Part shown: one piece after another, positions 5,238 to 5,318 of the stretch | Layout: each line of letters begins with the position of its first letter | Position numbering within the stretch: position 1 is the first letter of the stretch | Source: Pseudomonadota bacterium | GTDB taxonomy: Bacteria; Desulfobacterota; JADFVX01 | Reading direction: 5' to 3' | Length of the DNA stretch: 5,318 bases | NCBI GenBank assembly: GCA_015222555.1 | Contig: JADFVM010000034.1 | Coordinates: 1-5,318, forward strand | Position numbers and translations under genes: made by a program | The notes under the pieces: generated by a model | The model's database searches: none | Told to the model about the DNA's origin: nothing | The model's input: only the letters and a program-made list of their open reading frames with translations

Positions 5238-5318
5238 TAAAAAGCCAACTTCTGCGTTAAAAACTTTGCAAATAGACATGCTATTCGCTGCAATTTTTGC
5301 CTTGAATTCGACTTTTTA
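5238..5318. repeat. Imperfect palindromic repeat element (REP/MITE-like), reaching the window edge
   Basis: Terminal arms TAAAAAG (5238-5244) and CTTTTTA (5312-5318) are perfect inverted copies. The centre has GCAAATAG (5268-5275) and CTATTCGC (5281-5288), pairing at 7 of 8 positions around the 5-base loop ACATG. Folding the 81 bp about this centre gives 24 matches in 38 arm positions. The left arm contains AACTTCTGCGTT, which I recall from dispersed intergenic repeats in Desulfobacterota genomes; that memory is unverified. The element may extend past the window end. No transposase is visible, so any mobilisation would act in trans. Confidence 0.5.

Larger units (their letters stand above)
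4993..5318. other. Intergenic region downstream of narK
   Basis: This 326-bp stretch contains the narK terminator (5047-5080) and an imperfect palindromic repeat at the window edge (from 5238). Between them, 5081-5237 holds nothing I can name: no convincing ORF, promoter or RNA gene, only short local symmetries such as GGAT-GT-ATCC (5184-5193). The next gene must lie beyond the window. Confidence 0.65.

Noticed and set aside
5196..5279. Small minus-strand ORF (27 codons from the ATG, 39 codons between stops)
   Set aside because: It lies mostly within the palindromic repeat, has a stop just upstream of the frame at 5316-5318, and has no recognisable ribosome site or protein family. Most likely it is an accidental open frame of the repeat.
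1..5318. CRISPR array, tRNA, rRNA, insertion sequence with transposase, or defence system
   Set aside because: I saw no regularly spaced repeats, no tRNA-like cloverleaf, no transposase or nuclease coding sequence, and no gene outside the nitrate locus.

Overview
The window holds a nitrate/nitrite-sensing and nitrate-uptake locus, with all recognised genes on the + strand. In order, they are a NarX-type membrane sensor histidine kinase (5' end outside the window), a NarL-type response regulator, a small universal stress protein (Usp), and a NarK-type nitrate/nitrite transporter. A strong intrinsic terminator follows. The genes fit a Gram-negative bacterium that respires or assimilates nitrate. 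Moderate GC, long AT-rich spacers, a Usp paired with narK and an AACTTCTGCGTT-type palindromic repeat at the end suggest a Desulfobacterota-like or other deep proteobacterial lineage. That placement is a guess from memory, not something the sequence proves.

Bases 1-2640 are the two-component system. The kinase reading frame is open from base 1. The first in-frame ATG (49) lies inside the conserved periplasmic nitrate-binding P-box, so the true start and first membrane helix are upstream. The regulator follows after 78 bp, a gap that contains a plausible extra promoter.

Bases 2641-3029 are a 389-bp non-coding region. It contains a good sigma70-type promoter (TGGACA-N17-TATGAT), a CCTAGTC direct repeat in a cluster of CTAG tetramers, a perfect NarL-type heptamer in the promoter spacer, and two small inverted repeats. 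It looks like the control region of the usp-narK pair.

Bases 3030-4992 are usp and narK, 61 bp apart with no terminator between them, and probably cotranscribed. The Usp lacks the canonical ATP-loop glycines. NarK has two extra hydrophobic segments between its halves, giving about 14 rather than 12. Bases 4993-5318 carry the terminator, otherwise featureless spacer, and an imperfect palindromic repeat running to the window edge.

Inferred working model: the kinase senses nitrate or nitrite outside the inner membrane and phosphorylates the regulator. The regulator then acts on the region before usp-narK to adjust nitrate import and nitrite export. No wholly new system is evident. The most unusual points are the regulator's changed DNA-contact residues beside an atypical repeat, the Usp-NarK pairing, the 14-segment NarK and the terminal repeat.
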